NCBI GenBank assembly: GCA_044432725.1
Contig: JAWXUL010000007.1
Span: 1-64,000 of the forward strand
Reading direction: 5' to 3'
DNA from: JAWXUK01 sp044432725
GTDB taxonomy: Bacteria; Bacillota; Clostridia; Oscillospirales; Oscillospiraceae
Length of the DNA stretch: 64,000 bases
Shown: in pieces, positions 1 through 8,947 of the stretch
Position numbering within the stretch: the stretch's first letter is position 1
Layout: the number at the start of each line of letters is the position of its first letter
Translations under genes and position numbers: made by a program
The notes under the pieces: model-generated
The model's input: only the letters and a program-made list of their open reading frames with translations
Told to the model about the DNA's origin: nothing
Database searches by the model: none

Positions 1-270
1 ACCACAGAAGACACAACAGTGGAAGATACCACAGAAGATACAACAGTGGAAGATACCACAGAAGATACAACAGTGGAAGATACCACAGAAGATACAACAG
101 TGGAAGATACCACTGAAGATACAACAGTGGAAGATACCACTGAAGATACAACAGTGGAAGATACTACTGAAGACACCACAGTGGAAGATACTACTGAAGA
201 CACAACAGTGGAAGATACTACTGAAGACACCACAGTGGAAGATACTACTGAAGACACCACAGTGGAAGAT
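1..270 (+). repeat. 27-bp in-frame tandem repeat, 10 copies
   Basis: Each unit encodes TTEDTTVED. Early units use ACCACAGAAGAT, later ones ACTACTGAAGAC, so copies next to each other are most alike. The array continues past the left edge. Confidence 0.95.
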
Positions 271-732
271 GCCCCAAGCACTCAAAATCTTTATGATATG
301 CCAGGTGATACCAATCAAGATGGCGTGATTTCTATCAGCGAGTTGGATGCAGTGTTTGCTTCTTTTAGAAGCGAGTATCCCCAAGGAACCAACTGGACAA
401 ACAGTAATTCTTATGGTACAGTGCGTTACACCCTTTCTGATTCTGGTGACATTTCCAGAGTGAATTTAACAGCAGCAGGCTGTGCAGGTTGGACTTATAT
501 GCTGGAAGATGCGATTTATGGGAATGCACCACAATATGAAATTTCTCGTAGCGAAGTGCAAGCCGGAGATTTTTGGCACACTGGCTCTCACTGGGGCGTT
601 GTGATGTCTGTCAGCGGTAATGATTTCATCACCACTGAAGGGAACTATAACAGCTCCATCTATTGGGATGTCACCCGTACCACCAGTTATTTGACAGATT
701 CTGTGACTTATTATTCCCGTCGCCCTATCTAA
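1..732 (+). CDS. Repeat-rich secreted protein, C-terminal part (EF-hand loop plus cysteine-peptidase-like domain)
   Basis: The frame is open at the left edge, so the start lies outside the window. Bases 1-270 are ten copies of a 27-bp unit encoding TTEDTTVED, an acidic, Thr-rich linker or stalk. Next comes a canonical 12-residue calcium loop, DTNQDGVISISE (D1, N3, D5, G6, I8, E12), as in EF-hands and dockerin halves. The last ~120 residues resemble a CHAP/NlpC-type cysteine hydrolase: a Cys in GCAGWTYML, then GDFWHTGSHWGVV, with a His before a hydrophobic strand. The likely role is cell-wall hydrolysis or another extracellular function; the signal peptide would lie outside the window. Synonymous codon changes are clustered along the array, so it probably grew by local duplication. 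A two-way terminator follows. The domain call is by motif only; the substrate is unknown. Confidence 0.7.
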   Translation, partial: TTEDTTVEDTTEDTTVEDTTEDTTVEDTTEDTTVEDTTEDTTVEDTTEDTTVEDTTEDTTVEDTTEDTTVEDTTEDTTVEDTTEDTTVEDAPSTQNLYDMPGDTNQDGVISISELDAVFASFRSEYPQGTNWTNSNSYGTVRYTLSDSGDISRVNLTAAGCAGWTYMLEDAIYGNAPQYEISRSEVQAGDFWHTGSHWGVVMSVSGNDFITTEGNYNSSIYWDVTRTTSYLTDSVTYYSRRPI

Positions 733-841
733 TAGAAAAATGCTGAAGGCAACACCTTATCATTTTTATTTATCTTAAAATTGGAAAAGATGTGTGACTG
801 CCTAAGTCATCAGAATCAAAAATCATAGAAGTACAAAAAAG

Positions 842-880
842 AGGTAGCCTAGTAGAAATTTCTACTAGGCTACCTTTTTG
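842..880. terminator. Two-way intrinsic terminator between convergent genes
   Basis: A long perfect stem (AGGTAGCCTAGTAGAAA and its complement) is followed by TTTTT on the plus strand and by an A-tract upstream that reads as T on the minus strand. It can serve both the repeat protein and the chemoreceptor gene. Confidence 0.9.
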
Positions 881-887
881 ATTCATT

Positions 888-2888
888 CTATTTGGTTTGG
901 AATTGCTCGATGGTTTGTTCCATGATTTCTGCTTGAGAAGAAAGTTCCTCTGCAGTGGCAGCAGATTCTTGGCTGATTGCCGAGTTTTTCTGCATGACTT
1001 CGTTGATTTCTGTGACGCTTTTACTGATGTGAGCGATATCTTCTGTTTGCTCCACTGTGGCAGCTGTAATGCCTTCTAGTGCAGTGATAAAGGCTTGGAT
1101 GTCTTTTGTGACAGCTTCCAAGCTGTGGGCTGTTTGTTCTGCTAGTTGTTGACCTGATTTCACAGCGAGGGCAGAGTCTCCGAACAAAATCGAGGTTTCT
1201 TTCACAGCTTCACTGGTTCGTGAGGCAAGGCTTCGAACCTCGTCTGCCACCACGGCAAAGCCCTTGCCGGCTTCCCCTGCTCTGGCTGCTTCCACAGCAG
1301 CATTTAGGGCTAGGATATTTGTTTGGAAAGCCACATCTTCAATGGTTTTAATGATCTTTTGGATGCCTTCGCTGGTGCTTCTGATTTCTTCCATGGAGCG
1401 AAGCATTTCTGACATTTGCACATTGCTGTCACCCAGTTCCACGGTGGCAACCTGTGCAGATTGATTCACTTCTTTCACATTGTGGGAATTGTGGGCAATG
1501 TGTTCTGTGATATCTGCAATAAAGTGATATAAATCTTGAATACTTTTGGATTGGTTGGTGGAGCCTTGGGCGAGATGTTGGGAGCCTTGCGCCACATAGG
1601 AAGAACCTTGGCTGACTTGACCAATCATTGCCTTTAATTCTGCAAGACTTTGGGAAATCAATAGGATAAATTTGCAAATAGATTCTTCGATGCTGTAAAA
1701 ATCACCATGAAACGTGACATCGGAAGAAACGGTAAAATCACCATTTCCACAACTTTCCAACTGACGTTCGATTTCGTCAATATACATCGCCAAATTTTTG
1801 TTGGTCTGACGCATACTGGCTGCAAGCTCTCCAATTTCGTCGTTGGATTCATAGTCCAGTTGATAGTGGACATTTCCTTGTGCCAGTTCATTCATTGCTG
1901 TTTTGATGTATTCCAACGGCTTTAAGGAGGTTTTGATGGTAAACGCTACCCAAAGAACAGTGAATATGGTGGTTCCTGTAAGCATTGCAAAGACAATCAA
2001 TAATACGTGATTGGATTGACTGGAAAATTCTTGGGCATTGCTGTGGGTGACCAGTTTCCAACCAGAGAGACCAACAGAGTGCACCACACCCATTCGATTT
2101 TCGCCAGCCACCCAAAATTCTATCACATTACCACTGTTGCTATTTAACTCTGCAGTCAGGTCGTCCCCAGACAGGTTTAACACACTAGAGGACTCTCCCA
2201 TATAAGAAGAATTTGGATGTGCAAGGACGCTGTTTGTCTCGTCAAGGACAAAGCTTGTACCACTGGTACCAAAGTTGCTATTTTGTATCAGCTCTGAAAT
2301 GAAATCAGTGTTCAGATCTATTGCCACAGCACCAATCGCCACACCATTGGACAGGACAGGTGTGACAATGGAAAGAACCATTTTTCCTGTATCCACATCT
2401 ATGTAAGGAAGGGTGAGGACTGTTTTTTTCTCTGTAATGGCAGAGTAATAAGGTCTAGTCGCAAAGGAAAACTCATCCCCAGAAAAACTTCCATCTTGGG
2501 TGAAATAGGCGTCTTGTGCCACGTCCAGAAGATAGAGGTCGATAAAAATCCCCTGATAATCCCCTGCCACAGCGGTGAGATCTTCTGTGACTGTTCTGGC
2601 CTCAGCTTGATTTTGCATAGGACTTGTTTTGTTGCTTTTTTCTAATATGGAGATAATATTTGTGTTTTTTGCTAAAATTTCTGTGATAGAGACATAATGA
2701 TCCAGAGTATAATCCAGGGAAGAAGCAATGTGAGAGGCTGTATCCGTCAAATGGGTTTCTTCCAAATTTAAAATCGTTTCCCTTACATAAAAACTAATCA
2801 CGCCAAGAACGATAAAATTAACAATGACTGTGGCAAGTAATAGTTTTAAAGTAACTTTTTGGGGTACAGAGCTTTTGTGTTGCTTCAT
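888..2888 (-). CDS. Methyl-accepting chemotaxis protein (Cache sensor, HAMP, signalling domain)
   Basis: A transmembrane chemoreceptor of 666 residues that passes an extracellular signal to CheA/CheW. TM1 lies at about residues 12-34, followed by a ~250-residue extracellular dCache-like sensor (contains [18 protein letters not shown] and [11 protein letters not shown]). TM2 is at about 293-315, followed by a HAMP segment ([18 protein letters not shown]). The cytoplasmic coiled-coil hairpin carries the conserved tip around residues 515-555 ([33 protein letters not shown]). It starts at ATG after TTAGGAGAATGTT and has its own strong promoter. It stands alone with no che genes nearby. The ligand cannot be read from the sequence; dCache domains often bind amino acids or other small molecules. 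Confidence 0.95.
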   Translation of the reverse strand: MKQHKSSVPQKVTLKLLLATVIVNFIVLGVISFYVRETILNLEETHLTDTASHIASSLDYTLDHYVSITEILAKNTNIISILEKSNKTSPMQNQAEARTVTEDLTAVAGDYQGIFIDLYLLDVAQDAYFTQDGSFSGDEFSFATRPYYSAITEKKTVLTLPYIDVDTGKMVLSIVTPVLSNGVAIGAVAIDLNTDFISELIQNSNFGTSGTSFVLDETNSVLAHPNSSYMGESSSVLNLSGDDLTAELNSNSGNVIEFWVAGENRMGVVHSVGLSGWKLVTHSNAQEFSSQSNHVLLIVFAMLTGTTIFTVLWVAFTIKTSLKPLEYIKTAMNELAQGNVHYQLDYESNDEIGELAASMRQTNKNLAMYIDEIERQLESCGNGDFTVSSDVTFHGDFYSIEESICKFILLISQSLAELKAMIGQVSQGSSYVAQGSQHLAQGSTNQSKSIQDLYHFIADITEHIAHNSHNVKEVNQSAQVATVELGDSNVQMSEMLRSMEEIRSTSEGIQKIIKTIEDVAFQTNILALNAAVEAARAGEAGKGFAVVADEVRSLASRTSEAVKETSILFGDSALAVKSGQQLAEQTAHSLEAVTKDIQAFITALEGITAATVEQTEDIAHISKSVTEINEVMQKNSAISQESAATAEELSSQAEIMEQTIEQFQTK

Positions 2889-2921
2889 AACATTCTCCTA
2901 ATTCACAAGAGTAATATTTTC

Positions 2922-2950
2922 ATTATACCATCTTTTAAAACCTTCGTCAA
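2922..2950 (-). promoter_or_regulatory. Promoter of the chemoreceptor gene
   Basis: On the minus strand: -35 TTGACG (2950-2945), 17-bp spacer, extended -10 TGGTATAAT (hexamer 2927-2922). It lies ~35 bp before the start codon. Confidence 0.75.
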
Positions 2951-2968
2951 CAAAAAATTCATTTTTTT

Positions 2969-3080
2969 GGGAAAAGAAAACCATAAAAAACCAAAACTAA
3001 CAATAGAACAGTTTCAATGCCTCTATTTTCACGCTAAATAAGTTCAGCGAAAATATCATTTCTACGAGTTTTTAGAACAA
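2969..3080. repeat. Possible decayed copy of the 160-bp inverted-repeat element
   Basis: The segment CCATAAAAAACCAAAACTAA, then CAATAGAACAGTTTCAATG, follows the left half of the intact copies (CCTCTAAAAACCCCTAAACA, then ACAATAAAACAATTCC) with substitutions. GAGTTTTTAGAACA near its end resembles the right terminus. The central hairpin is missing. Judged by eye only. Confidence 0.35.
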
Positions 3081-3322
3081 TTTAAGAGGGAATTTTCTGC
3101 TGTTACAAGCCATAGGCTTTTAAGGCTCTTTTCATCTTTTTTTAAGAAAGTTCCAACATATTCAGGGAAAATTTTTATAATTAGGGAAAAAATAGGAAAA
3201 AAACCGACTCACATTCTTACCTTTGTATATAATAGCCAAAAAAGCGAGGGAATCCTTTCAGAATTTTTTAATAAAATACAGTAAGGAATTCTCGTTTCTT
3301 TATGCCATCTTTTGCAAAAATG

Positions 3323-3331
3323 TGATATAAT
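3323..3331 (+). promoter_or_regulatory. Extended -10 of the transketolase operon
   Basis: TGATATAAT (hexamer 3326-3331) lies ~57 bp before the start codon. No good -35 is seen, as is common for extended -10 promoters. Confidence 0.6.
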
Positions 3332-3387
3332 GGGAGTCGAAGCGAGAAAAAAAGAGGAAACAAAAAAATAAAAAAGGGAGTCAATCT

Positions 3388-4230
3388 ATGAAAATAGAGG
3401 AACTAAAAATTAAAGCAGAAGAAATTCGTATGGATACAGTCAAAAGCTTGTATAAAGCAGGCTCTGGACATCCAGGTGGGTCACTTTCCATGGTGGAAAT
3501 GATGACAGCATTGTATTTCACTGCCATGAATGTAGACGAGAAAAATCCACAAATGGAAAGTCGTGACAGATTTGTTCTGTCCAAAGGACATGGTGCTCCT
3601 GTTTATTATGCCACCTTAGCCCATCGAGGATTTTTCCCAGTGGAAACTTTGGACACTTTGCGTCAATATGGCAGTGTGTTACAAGGTCATCCAGACTGCA
3701 AAAAAACCCCTGGGGTGGATATCAGCACTGGTTCTTTGGGTCAGGGGATTTCTGCGGCTTGTGGTATGGCACAGGCAATGAAGTCCATGAACCACACAGG
3801 GAAAGTCTTTTGCATTGTAGGGGACGGCGAATGTCAAGAAGGACAAGTCTGGGAAGCTTTTATGAGTGCCAGTCACTATGCTTTGGACAATTTGATTGTG
3901 TTATTGGATAACAACAATCTGCAAATAGATGGTTCTGTGGATGAAATCATGAGTATTTATCCCATGAAAGAAAAAATGGAAGCTTTTGGTTTTCATGTGA
4001 TGGAGATTGATGGCAACGATTTAGAAGCAGTGATCAAAGCTTTGGAAATCAGCAAAGGCAACAAGGGAAAACCTACCATGATTCTGTGCAAAACAGTGAA
4101 AGGGAACGGCGTTTCCTTTATGGAAAACGACTACACATGGCACGGTGCTGCTGTGGGAGACGATCACCATGATCAAGCAATCAGAGAATTAGAGATACGC
4201 TTGGAAAAAGCCCAAAAAGGAGAAACTTAA
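3388..4230 (+). CDS. Transketolase, N-terminal (thiamine-pyrophosphate-binding) subunit
   Basis: The first half of a split transketolase, 280 residues, the usual length for the N subunit. It binds TPP through GDGECQEGQVWE...NN near residue 146 and has the sugar-phosphate-side motifs SGHPGGSLSM and SKGHGAP. With the next gene it moves two-carbon ketol units between sugar phosphates in the non-oxidative pentose phosphate pathway, in the cytoplasm. ATG follows a GGGAG site. One base separates it from the C subunit, so the two are surely co-translated. Split transketolases are common in Clostridia and Archaea. Some split homologues belong to other sugar pathways, so the exact substrate is inferred. 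Confidence 0.95.
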   Translation: MKIEELKIKAEEIRMDTVKSLYKAGSGHPGGSLSMVEMMTALYFTAMNVDEKNPQMESRDRFVLSKGHGAPVYYATLAHRGFFPVETLDTLRQYGSVLQGHPDCKKTPGVDISTGSLGQGISAACGMAQAMKSMNHTGKVFCIVGDGECQEGQVWEAFMSASHYALDNLIVLLDNNNLQIDGSVDEIMSIYPMKEKMEAFGFHVMEIDGNDLEAVIKALEISKGNKGKPTMILCKTVKGNGVSFMENDYTWHGAAVGDDHHDQAIRELEIRLEKAQKGET

Positions 4231-4231
4231 G

Positions 4232-5164
4232 ATGAGATCAACAAGAGAAGCCTATGGTGATACCCTTGTGACATTGGGAGAAAACCATGATTTTTATGTA
4301 ATGGATGCAGATTTATCCAAAGCAACCCAAACCGTACACTTTGCCAAAAAATATCCTGAACGCTTTTTCAATATGGGGATTGCTGAGGGGAATATGATGG
4401 GGTTTGCAGCTGGATTTTCCACCTTGGGTAAGCCTGTCTTTGCCAGTAGTTTCGCCGAGTTTGCCTCTGGACGTGCTTTTGAACAAGTGCGCAACACCAT
4501 TGCCTATTCCCAATGTAATGTGAAAATCGCAGCCACTCACGCTGGTCTGGCTGTGGGCGCAGATGGTGGTTCTCACCAATGTATCGAAGATATTGCTTTG
4601 ATGCGTGTCATTCCCAATATGACTGTACTGTGTCCTTGTGATTATGTCTCTGCAGCAGAGTATGTAAAGCTTGCCTTGGCTTATGAAGGACCTGTGTATT
4701 TACGTTTGGGTCGTTCTGGCAGTCCAGAGGTCTATACAGAGGGAAAAATCTTTTCCATTGGCAAGGGTACCATTGTAAAAGAAGGCAATCAGGTTACCAT
4801 TTTTGCAGTGGGTGATATGGTGGCAAGAGCTTTGGATGTGGCGAAAGAAATGGAAGGGGTTTCTGTGGTGGATCTTGTCTCTATCAAACCACTGGACAGA
4901 GAACTTGTCATTGATTGTGCCAAGAAAACAGGCGCTGTTGTTACAGCAGAGGACCATTCTGTCATCGGAGGCTTAGGCTCTGCTGTTGCAGAACTCCTCT
5001 CTACAGAACACCCCACCCCCATTGAAATGGTCGGGGTGAAAGATGTCTTTGGCTCTTCTGGCTCTCCAGCTGAACTTGCCAAAGAATACGGCATCGACCA
5101 AGTCGCCTTGGCAGCTGCTGTGAAAAAAGTATTGGAAAGAAAAAAAGCATCCTGTTTGTTATGA
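4232..5164 (+). CDS. Transketolase, C-terminal (pyrimidine-binding) subunit
   Basis: The second half of the split enzyme, 310 residues. It contains the pyrimidine-binding domain (FNMGIAEGNMMGFAAGFS with the catalytic Glu, then FASSFAEFASGRAFEQVR) and the C-terminal regulatory fold (AVVTAEDHSVIGGLGSAVAE). It forms the active site with the preceding subunit. The start lies one base after the previous stop, preceded by AAAAGGAGAAACTTAAG. The galactokinase-like gene follows 43 bp later and is probably in the same transcript. Confidence 0.95.
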   Translation: MRSTREAYGDTLVTLGENHDFYVMDADLSKATQTVHFAKKYPERFFNMGIAEGNMMGFAAGFSTLGKPVFASSFAEFASGRAFEQVRNTIAYSQCNVKIAATHAGLAVGADGGSHQCIEDIALMRVIPNMTVLCPCDYVSAAEYVKLALAYEGPVYLRLGRSGSPEVYTEGKIFSIGKGTIVKEGNQVTIFAVGDMVARALDVAKEMEGVSVVDLVSIKPLDRELVIDCAKKTGAVVTAEDHSVIGGLGSAVAELLSTEHPTPIEMVGVKDVFGSSGSPAELAKEYGIDQVALAAAVKKVLERKKASCLL

Positions 5165-5207
5165 AACAATAAAAAGTAGAAAAAACTCTTTGGAAGGAAG
5201 TAGCCCT

Positions 5208-6449
5208 ATGATGAAATCAAAAAAGCCAGAGGAAATTTACCCAGTAGAGGAGATTTCTGCCAGTGTACAAAGAATTTCTGACTTAAAAGAAAAATTCAAA
5301 AAAGAATTTTCTTCTGATGAGGGTCTGAATGTCTTTTCTGTGGCGGGGAGAATCGAAGTTGGAGGAAACCATACAGATCACCAATTAGGAAAAGTTTTGT
5401 GTGCCACCATTCATTCGGATACCCTTGCTGTGGCAAAGGTAAGAGATGACAAAGTTGTACGGATTTTGTCTGAGGGATATCCTTTGATCACCGTGGATTT
5501 ATCTGAAATCCAAATGGTCAAGGAAGAAGAAAATACCACAGCAGCTTTGGTTCGTGGGGTTGCTTACAAATTAAAAGAGCAAAATTTTGACATTGGTGGC
5601 TTTGACGCAGTTGTCACAAGTAATGTGTTAAAAGGCTCTGGGATGTCCTCTTCTGCCTCTTTCGAAGGACTCCTTGGGATTGTTTTCAATGAATTCTTTT
5701 GTCAAAATCAAGTGAAACTGATGGAACTGGCGAAAATAGGGCAGTATGCTGAAAATGTATATTTCGGTAAACCCAGTGGGTTGATGGATCAAATCGCCTG
5801 TATTTTAGGTGGCTTTATTTATATTGATTTTTATGACAAGGAAAATCCTAAAATCGAAAAGATTGATCCCACCTTCCTTGCCAATGTGTATGATGTCTGT
5901 ATCATTGACACAGGAGATGCTCACAGTGATTTGACTCAAGAATATACAGATATCACCCTAGAAATGCAGGAAATCTCACAATTTTTTGGGGAAGACTATC
6001 TCAGTCGGGTCAAGGAAGATGATTTTTATGAAAAGCTTCCTGTGGTGAAGGAAAAATTTGGTGACAGAGCCATCTTACGAGCCATCCATTTCTTCCAAGA
6101 TAATCGCATGGTAGAAGAGGAGTGCAAGGCACTAAGAGAAGAGGATTTAGAGAAGTTTTTACAACTGGTCAAAGCTTCTGGACGTTCTTCTGTGGCTAAT
6201 TTACAAAATATTTATGCCATTTCTCAACCTCAAGTCCAAGGTGCTAGTATCATTCTTGCCTTGTGCCAAAAGCTTTTGGGGGATTTTGGTGCTTATCGTA
6301 TCCATGGGGGAGGCTTTGGTGGGACAGTGCAAGCCTTCGTCCCAAAAGGAAAGACAGCACATTTTAAAACAGAAATAGAAAAAGTGATGGGGAAAGATTC
6401 TTGTCACGTGGTCGCCATTCGCTGTGCCAGTGGTGCAAAGGTGATTTAG
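5208..6449 (+). CDS. Galactokinase-family GHMP kinase
   Basis: A GHMP-superfamily sugar kinase of 413 residues, the length of galactokinases, which phosphorylate galactose at C1 with ATP. It has the N-terminal substrate motif VAGRIEVGGNHTDHQLGK, the ATP loop LKGSGMSSSASFEGLLG, and the C-terminal HGGGFGGTVQAF. Classical GalK reads GRVNLIGEHTDYN, so this one differs at the sugar-contacting segment (GGNHTDHQ). ATG 5208 is chosen because GGAAGGAAG lies 7 bases upstream; the in-frame TTG at 5190 lies upstream of that site. No other Leloir gene is present. The partner is a transketolase, so the physiological sugar should be treated as open. Confidence 0.85.
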   Translation: MMKSKKPEEIYPVEEISASVQRISDLKEKFKKEFSSDEGLNVFSVAGRIEVGGNHTDHQLGKVLCATIHSDTLAVAKVRDDKVVRILSEGYPLITVDLSEIQMVKEEENTTAALVRGVAYKLKEQNFDIGGFDAVVTSNVLKGSGMSSSASFEGLLGIVFNEFFCQNQVKLMELAKIGQYAENVYFGKPSGLMDQIACILGGFIYIDFYDKENPKIEKIDPTFLANVYDVCIIDTGDAHSDLTQEYTDITLEMQEISQFFGEDYLSRVKEDDFYEKLPVVKEKFGDRAILRAIHFFQDNRMVEEECKALREEDLEKFLQLVKASGRSSVANLQNIYAISQPQVQGASIILALCQKLLGDFGAYRIHGGGFGGTVQAFVPKGKTAHFKTEIEKVMGKDSCHVVAIRCASGAKVI

Positions 6450-6473
6450 GACATCTCTTAGACAAAAAGAATA

Positions 6474-6510
6474 CCAGAGGACTCCTTTTATGGAGTCCTC
6501 TGGTTTTTTT
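6474..6510 (+). terminator. Intrinsic terminator after the galactokinase-like gene
   Basis: A 12-bp stem, CCAGAGGACTCC/GGAGTCCTCTGG, followed by T8. It ends just before the stop of the convergent gene. Confidence 0.9.
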
Positions 6511-6991
6511 ATTTTTCTGCAAGGGGGATTTGTACTTCTGTAATGTATTGCTTGGGGCTTCGTTTGAAGAATCTTCCCCGTGTCCATTTCCGTTTCTCTT
6601 TGTGGAAAATGATACGACAGGGCAAAGTGAGTTCTTTTTCATGCTCTTTGCCATAGGCAAGCAAAGCGGTAAAAGCCTGATCTAAATCATCATAGGATCC
6701 TTGGTGAATGGTGCTTATTACATTGGTTCGTTGCAGTACTTCCATTTTATATTTATTTTTATCAAATTCCAAGGATGAGTTTTCCAAAGGAGCACAAAGT
6801 TTCACTACAGAGTTACGTGTAAAACTGTTCTCGTTACAGAGGCAGAAAAAACTCCCATTGGGTTTTAATACTTTTTTTCCCACATCAAAAAGCTCGAAAA
6901 ACTTTTTCCGTAGGGTATCGAAACTATGACTTTCAAGGTGGGTGACGACCAAGATGGGACCCACATTTTTTTCTGTTACAGTATAGCTCAT
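6509..6991 (-). CDS. GyrI-like small-molecule-binding domain protein
   Basis: A 160-residue stand-alone protein of the GyrI/AraC effector-binding type. The family signature is in the second half: STIHQGSYDDLDQAFTALL, ...CRIIFHKEKRK..., and the terminal ITEVQIPL. Members bind hydrophobic or cationic small molecules, or inhibit gyrase. There is no helix-turn-helix, so it is not a transcription factor by itself. ATG follows a weak site (AAAGGTGCCCTTTT). It is a single gene, convergent with the galactokinase-like gene; its stop overlaps the end of that gene's terminator. The ligand is unknown. Confidence 0.8.
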   Translation of the reverse strand: MSYTVTEKNVGPILVVTHLESHSFDTLRKKFFELFDVGKKVLKPNGSFFCLCNENSFTRNSVVKLCAPLENSSLEFDKNKYKMEVLQRTNVISTIHQGSYDDLDQAFTALLAYGKEHEKELTLPCRIIFHKEKRKWTRGRFFKRSPKQYITEVQIPLAEK

Positions 6992-7084
6992 AAAAGGGCA
7001 CCTTTCTTTTTTTTCTTTAGAGTTCCCCTTTATTCTATCACAATTATTTTTTTAGGTCAAGATATTTACAAAAAATTAACGCAA

Positions 7085-7244
7085 GGGAACCTCGAAAAAC
7101 CCCTAAACAACAATAAAACAATTCCTTTGCCCTAATTTTGCTCTGAAAAAGTTCTGAATCCACCAAGGATTAAGAACTTTTTCAGAACAATCGAAGAACA
7201 AAAAAATTTGTACTCTTGTCCCCCAAGAATTTTTAGAGGTCCCC
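7085..7244. mobile_element. 160-bp MITE-like element, copy 1
   Basis: Nearly identical along its length to 26516-26676. Its ends are inverted repeats (GGGAACCTCGAAAAACCCC at left, TTTTTAGAGGTCCCC at right). It has a central hairpin (AAAAAGTTCTGAATCC, loop, GGATTAAGAACTTTTT) and no coding capacity. It lies between the GyrI-like gene and the promoter of the next gene. Confidence 0.75.
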
Positions 7245-7278
7245 ATAATCAGTACGCTAGAACTGGATGAACAAGGTC

Positions 7279-7307
7279 TGTACAATTTGACAAAACTGTG
7301 ATATAAT
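7279..7307 (+). promoter_or_regulatory. Promoter of the polytopic membrane protein gene
   Basis: A TGTACA -35, 17-bp spacer and extended -10 TGATATAAT (hexamer 7302-7307), 34 bp before the start. A TTGACA at 7287-7292 is too close to the -10 to be used. Confidence 0.55.
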
Positions 7308-7340
7308 ATTTTTAATAAGAAATGAAGGAGCGGTAGATTG

Positions 7341-8732
7341 ATGATAAAAAATCAAAGATTAGCCCCCCAAGAAAAAAGTATTTGGATAGATAGAGTGATG
7401 TATCTTCTCTTTGGCGTCTATCTCTGTTATTATTTTTGGGATACCCCACATTTTGGGGATGATCTGTATATCTTTTTTGATATGAAAGAAAATTATACCT
7501 TGTGGGAATACACTGTGATGCGGTATGAAACTTGGTCATCTCGGCAAATCATAGAAGTGGTTTTATACTATATTGTACACTGGAAGCCTTTGTGGGCGAT
7601 CCTCTCGGGGCTGATTGCTGTGACTTGTTGCAAATTATTAGCCAATTTCCAAGATGACCCACAACCCAAAGCATGGCTTTGTATCTCTGTTTTTTGGCTT
7701 TATCCCATGAGCGAAATGTACAGTGCTGGTTGGATTGCTGCCACCACAAATTATTTGTGGGTCTTGTTGTTTTTAATGACGAATCTCCTTCTTTTGGGGA
7801 AGGTGATACGGGGCCATGCGTACAGCAAAAGTTTTTACATCCTTCAGCTTTTTGCAATGACCTATGCCACCAACCAAGAGCAATCAGCTGCCCTTCATTT
7901 TGGAAGCTTTCTCCTTGGGACAGCTTATGTTTTCTTCAGCGAGCATAAAATCATGAAAAAACTGGGGCTTTCTCCACAGAAACCCTATGATATCCCAAAA
8001 GAAATGAAACGGCTCCTTCCCTTTTTGCTCTTTTCTTTTGTGATGGTGGTCTATCACCTCACTTGTCCAGGGAACGAGGTACGGACAGAGCTCCACGGAG
8101 GGATTTTCTTTCCACGGCATAGTGAATTGGCTTTGTGGCAACATCTGGAACTTGGCATTACCTTTACTTTGTTTTGGTTTATGTTTCAATATTATCAAAT
8201 AATCGTCCCTTTATTTGTTCTGGTGATGCTCCTTGGATTGGAGAAAAACAATAAAAAGGCGCTCTTTTCTTTGGGGATTATGCCTTGTGCCTTGTTGGGA
8301 TTGTTTTACTTTTTATCTAACCCCTCTCATGGTGTGACCTATGAACAGCTGATTCCTGGTATTTTAACAGATGCCAGTAATACGATCATGATTATTTCTG
8401 ATAACCCTAGTTTATTGATTCCCAATTTGTTGATTTTTGTTTCTTTTCTTGGATTCAATGGGGCGCTTTGTCTGGTCTGCCAAGATCGGAAAAAATCTTT
8501 TCTTGTTTTTGTGCTGATTATGGCAGGCTTTTTGTCTCGTGTGATTATGGGATTTTCTCCCACTGTGTTGATTTCACGAAATCGCACCTATATGTTCATG
8601 CTTTTTGCGTATATGCTGATTATTTTAGAACTTTATCGCCAACTTGTGGAAACAAAGAATAAACCAGCCATTGCCATAGGGGCTGGGGTGATTGTTTTGA
8701 CAGGATTTTGCAGTTTTATTTTTACTTACTGA
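7341..8732 (+). CDS. Polytopic membrane protein, glycosyltransferase-like (possibly DUF6056)
   Basis: About 463 residues with roughly 10-12 membrane segments. The first extracytoplasmic loop contains TPHFGDDLYIFFDM and ETWSSRQIIEVVLYYI. An acidic pair in the first loop followed by W-x-x-R is the pattern of GT-C/GtrII-type and DUF6056 membrane proteins. Other loop motifs are ATNQEQSAALHFG and CPGNEVRTE, the latter resembling the SPGN.R segment of DUF6056 proteins. It probably handles a lipid-linked sugar or envelope polymer, but no function is established. ATG 7341 has AAGGAG 10 bases upstream; the TTG at 7338 is directly adjacent and gives 7-base spacing, so the start is uncertain by one codon. 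It is transcribed alone. Confidence 0.6.
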   Translation: MIKNQRLAPQEKSIWIDRVMYLLFGVYLCYYFWDTPHFGDDLYIFFDMKENYTLWEYTVMRYETWSSRQIIEVVLYYIVHWKPLWAILSGLIAVTCCKLLANFQDDPQPKAWLCISVFWLYPMSEMYSAGWIAATTNYLWVLLFLMTNLLLLGKVIRGHAYSKSFYILQLFAMTYATNQEQSAALHFGSFLLGTAYVFFSEHKIMKKLGLSPQKPYDIPKEMKRLLPFLLFSFVMVVYHLTCPGNEVRTELHGGIFFPRHSELALWQHLELGITFTLFWFMFQYYQIIVPLFVLVMLLGLEKNNKKALFSLGIMPCALLGLFYFLSNPSHGVTYEQLIPGILTDASNTIMIISDNPSLLIPNLLIFVSFLGFNGALCLVCQDRKKSFLVFVLIMAGFLSRVIMGFSPTVLISRNRTYMFMLFAYMLIILELYRQLVETKNKPAIAIGAGVIVLTGFCSFIFTY

Positions 8733-8808
8733 TCTGCCTTGTGGGGAAACCAATTGGAAAACAGCTTTCCTCTCAAAGAAAAATTTGTCAAGAAGAGGGA
8801 TTTTCTTG

Positions 8809-8837
8809 TTGCTTTTTTCTCCTTTTTATGCTATAAT
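8809..8837 (+). promoter_or_regulatory. Promoter of degV
   Basis: TTGCTT (8809-8814), 17-bp spacer, extended -10 TGCTATAAT (hexamer 8832-8837). It leaves a leader of ~105 nt with no clear structure. Confidence 0.6.
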
Positions 8838-8947
8838 AATAACGCTGTCAATGAGAAAATTTTTTGATCAGATGGCAATACAAATCACTATCCAAAAGCG
8901 TTGATAGAGATTTGTAGCACAACTTTAAGGAAGAATAGGAGTGATCA

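Larger units (their letters stand above)
2889..3387. other. 499-bp AT-rich intergenic region
   Basis: No credible gene. It holds the divergent chemoreceptor promoter on the left, a possible decayed copy of the ~160-bp repeat element (about 2969-3080) in the middle, and the extended -10 for the transketolase operon on the right. Confidence 0.6.

Noticed and set aside
1..270. CRISPR-like regular repeat
   Set aside because: The units are contiguous, have no spacers and are in frame in a protein.
7287..7307. TTGACA as the -35 for the gene at 7341
   Set aside because: Only 9 bp separate it from the -10; the usable -35 is TGTACA at 7279-7284.
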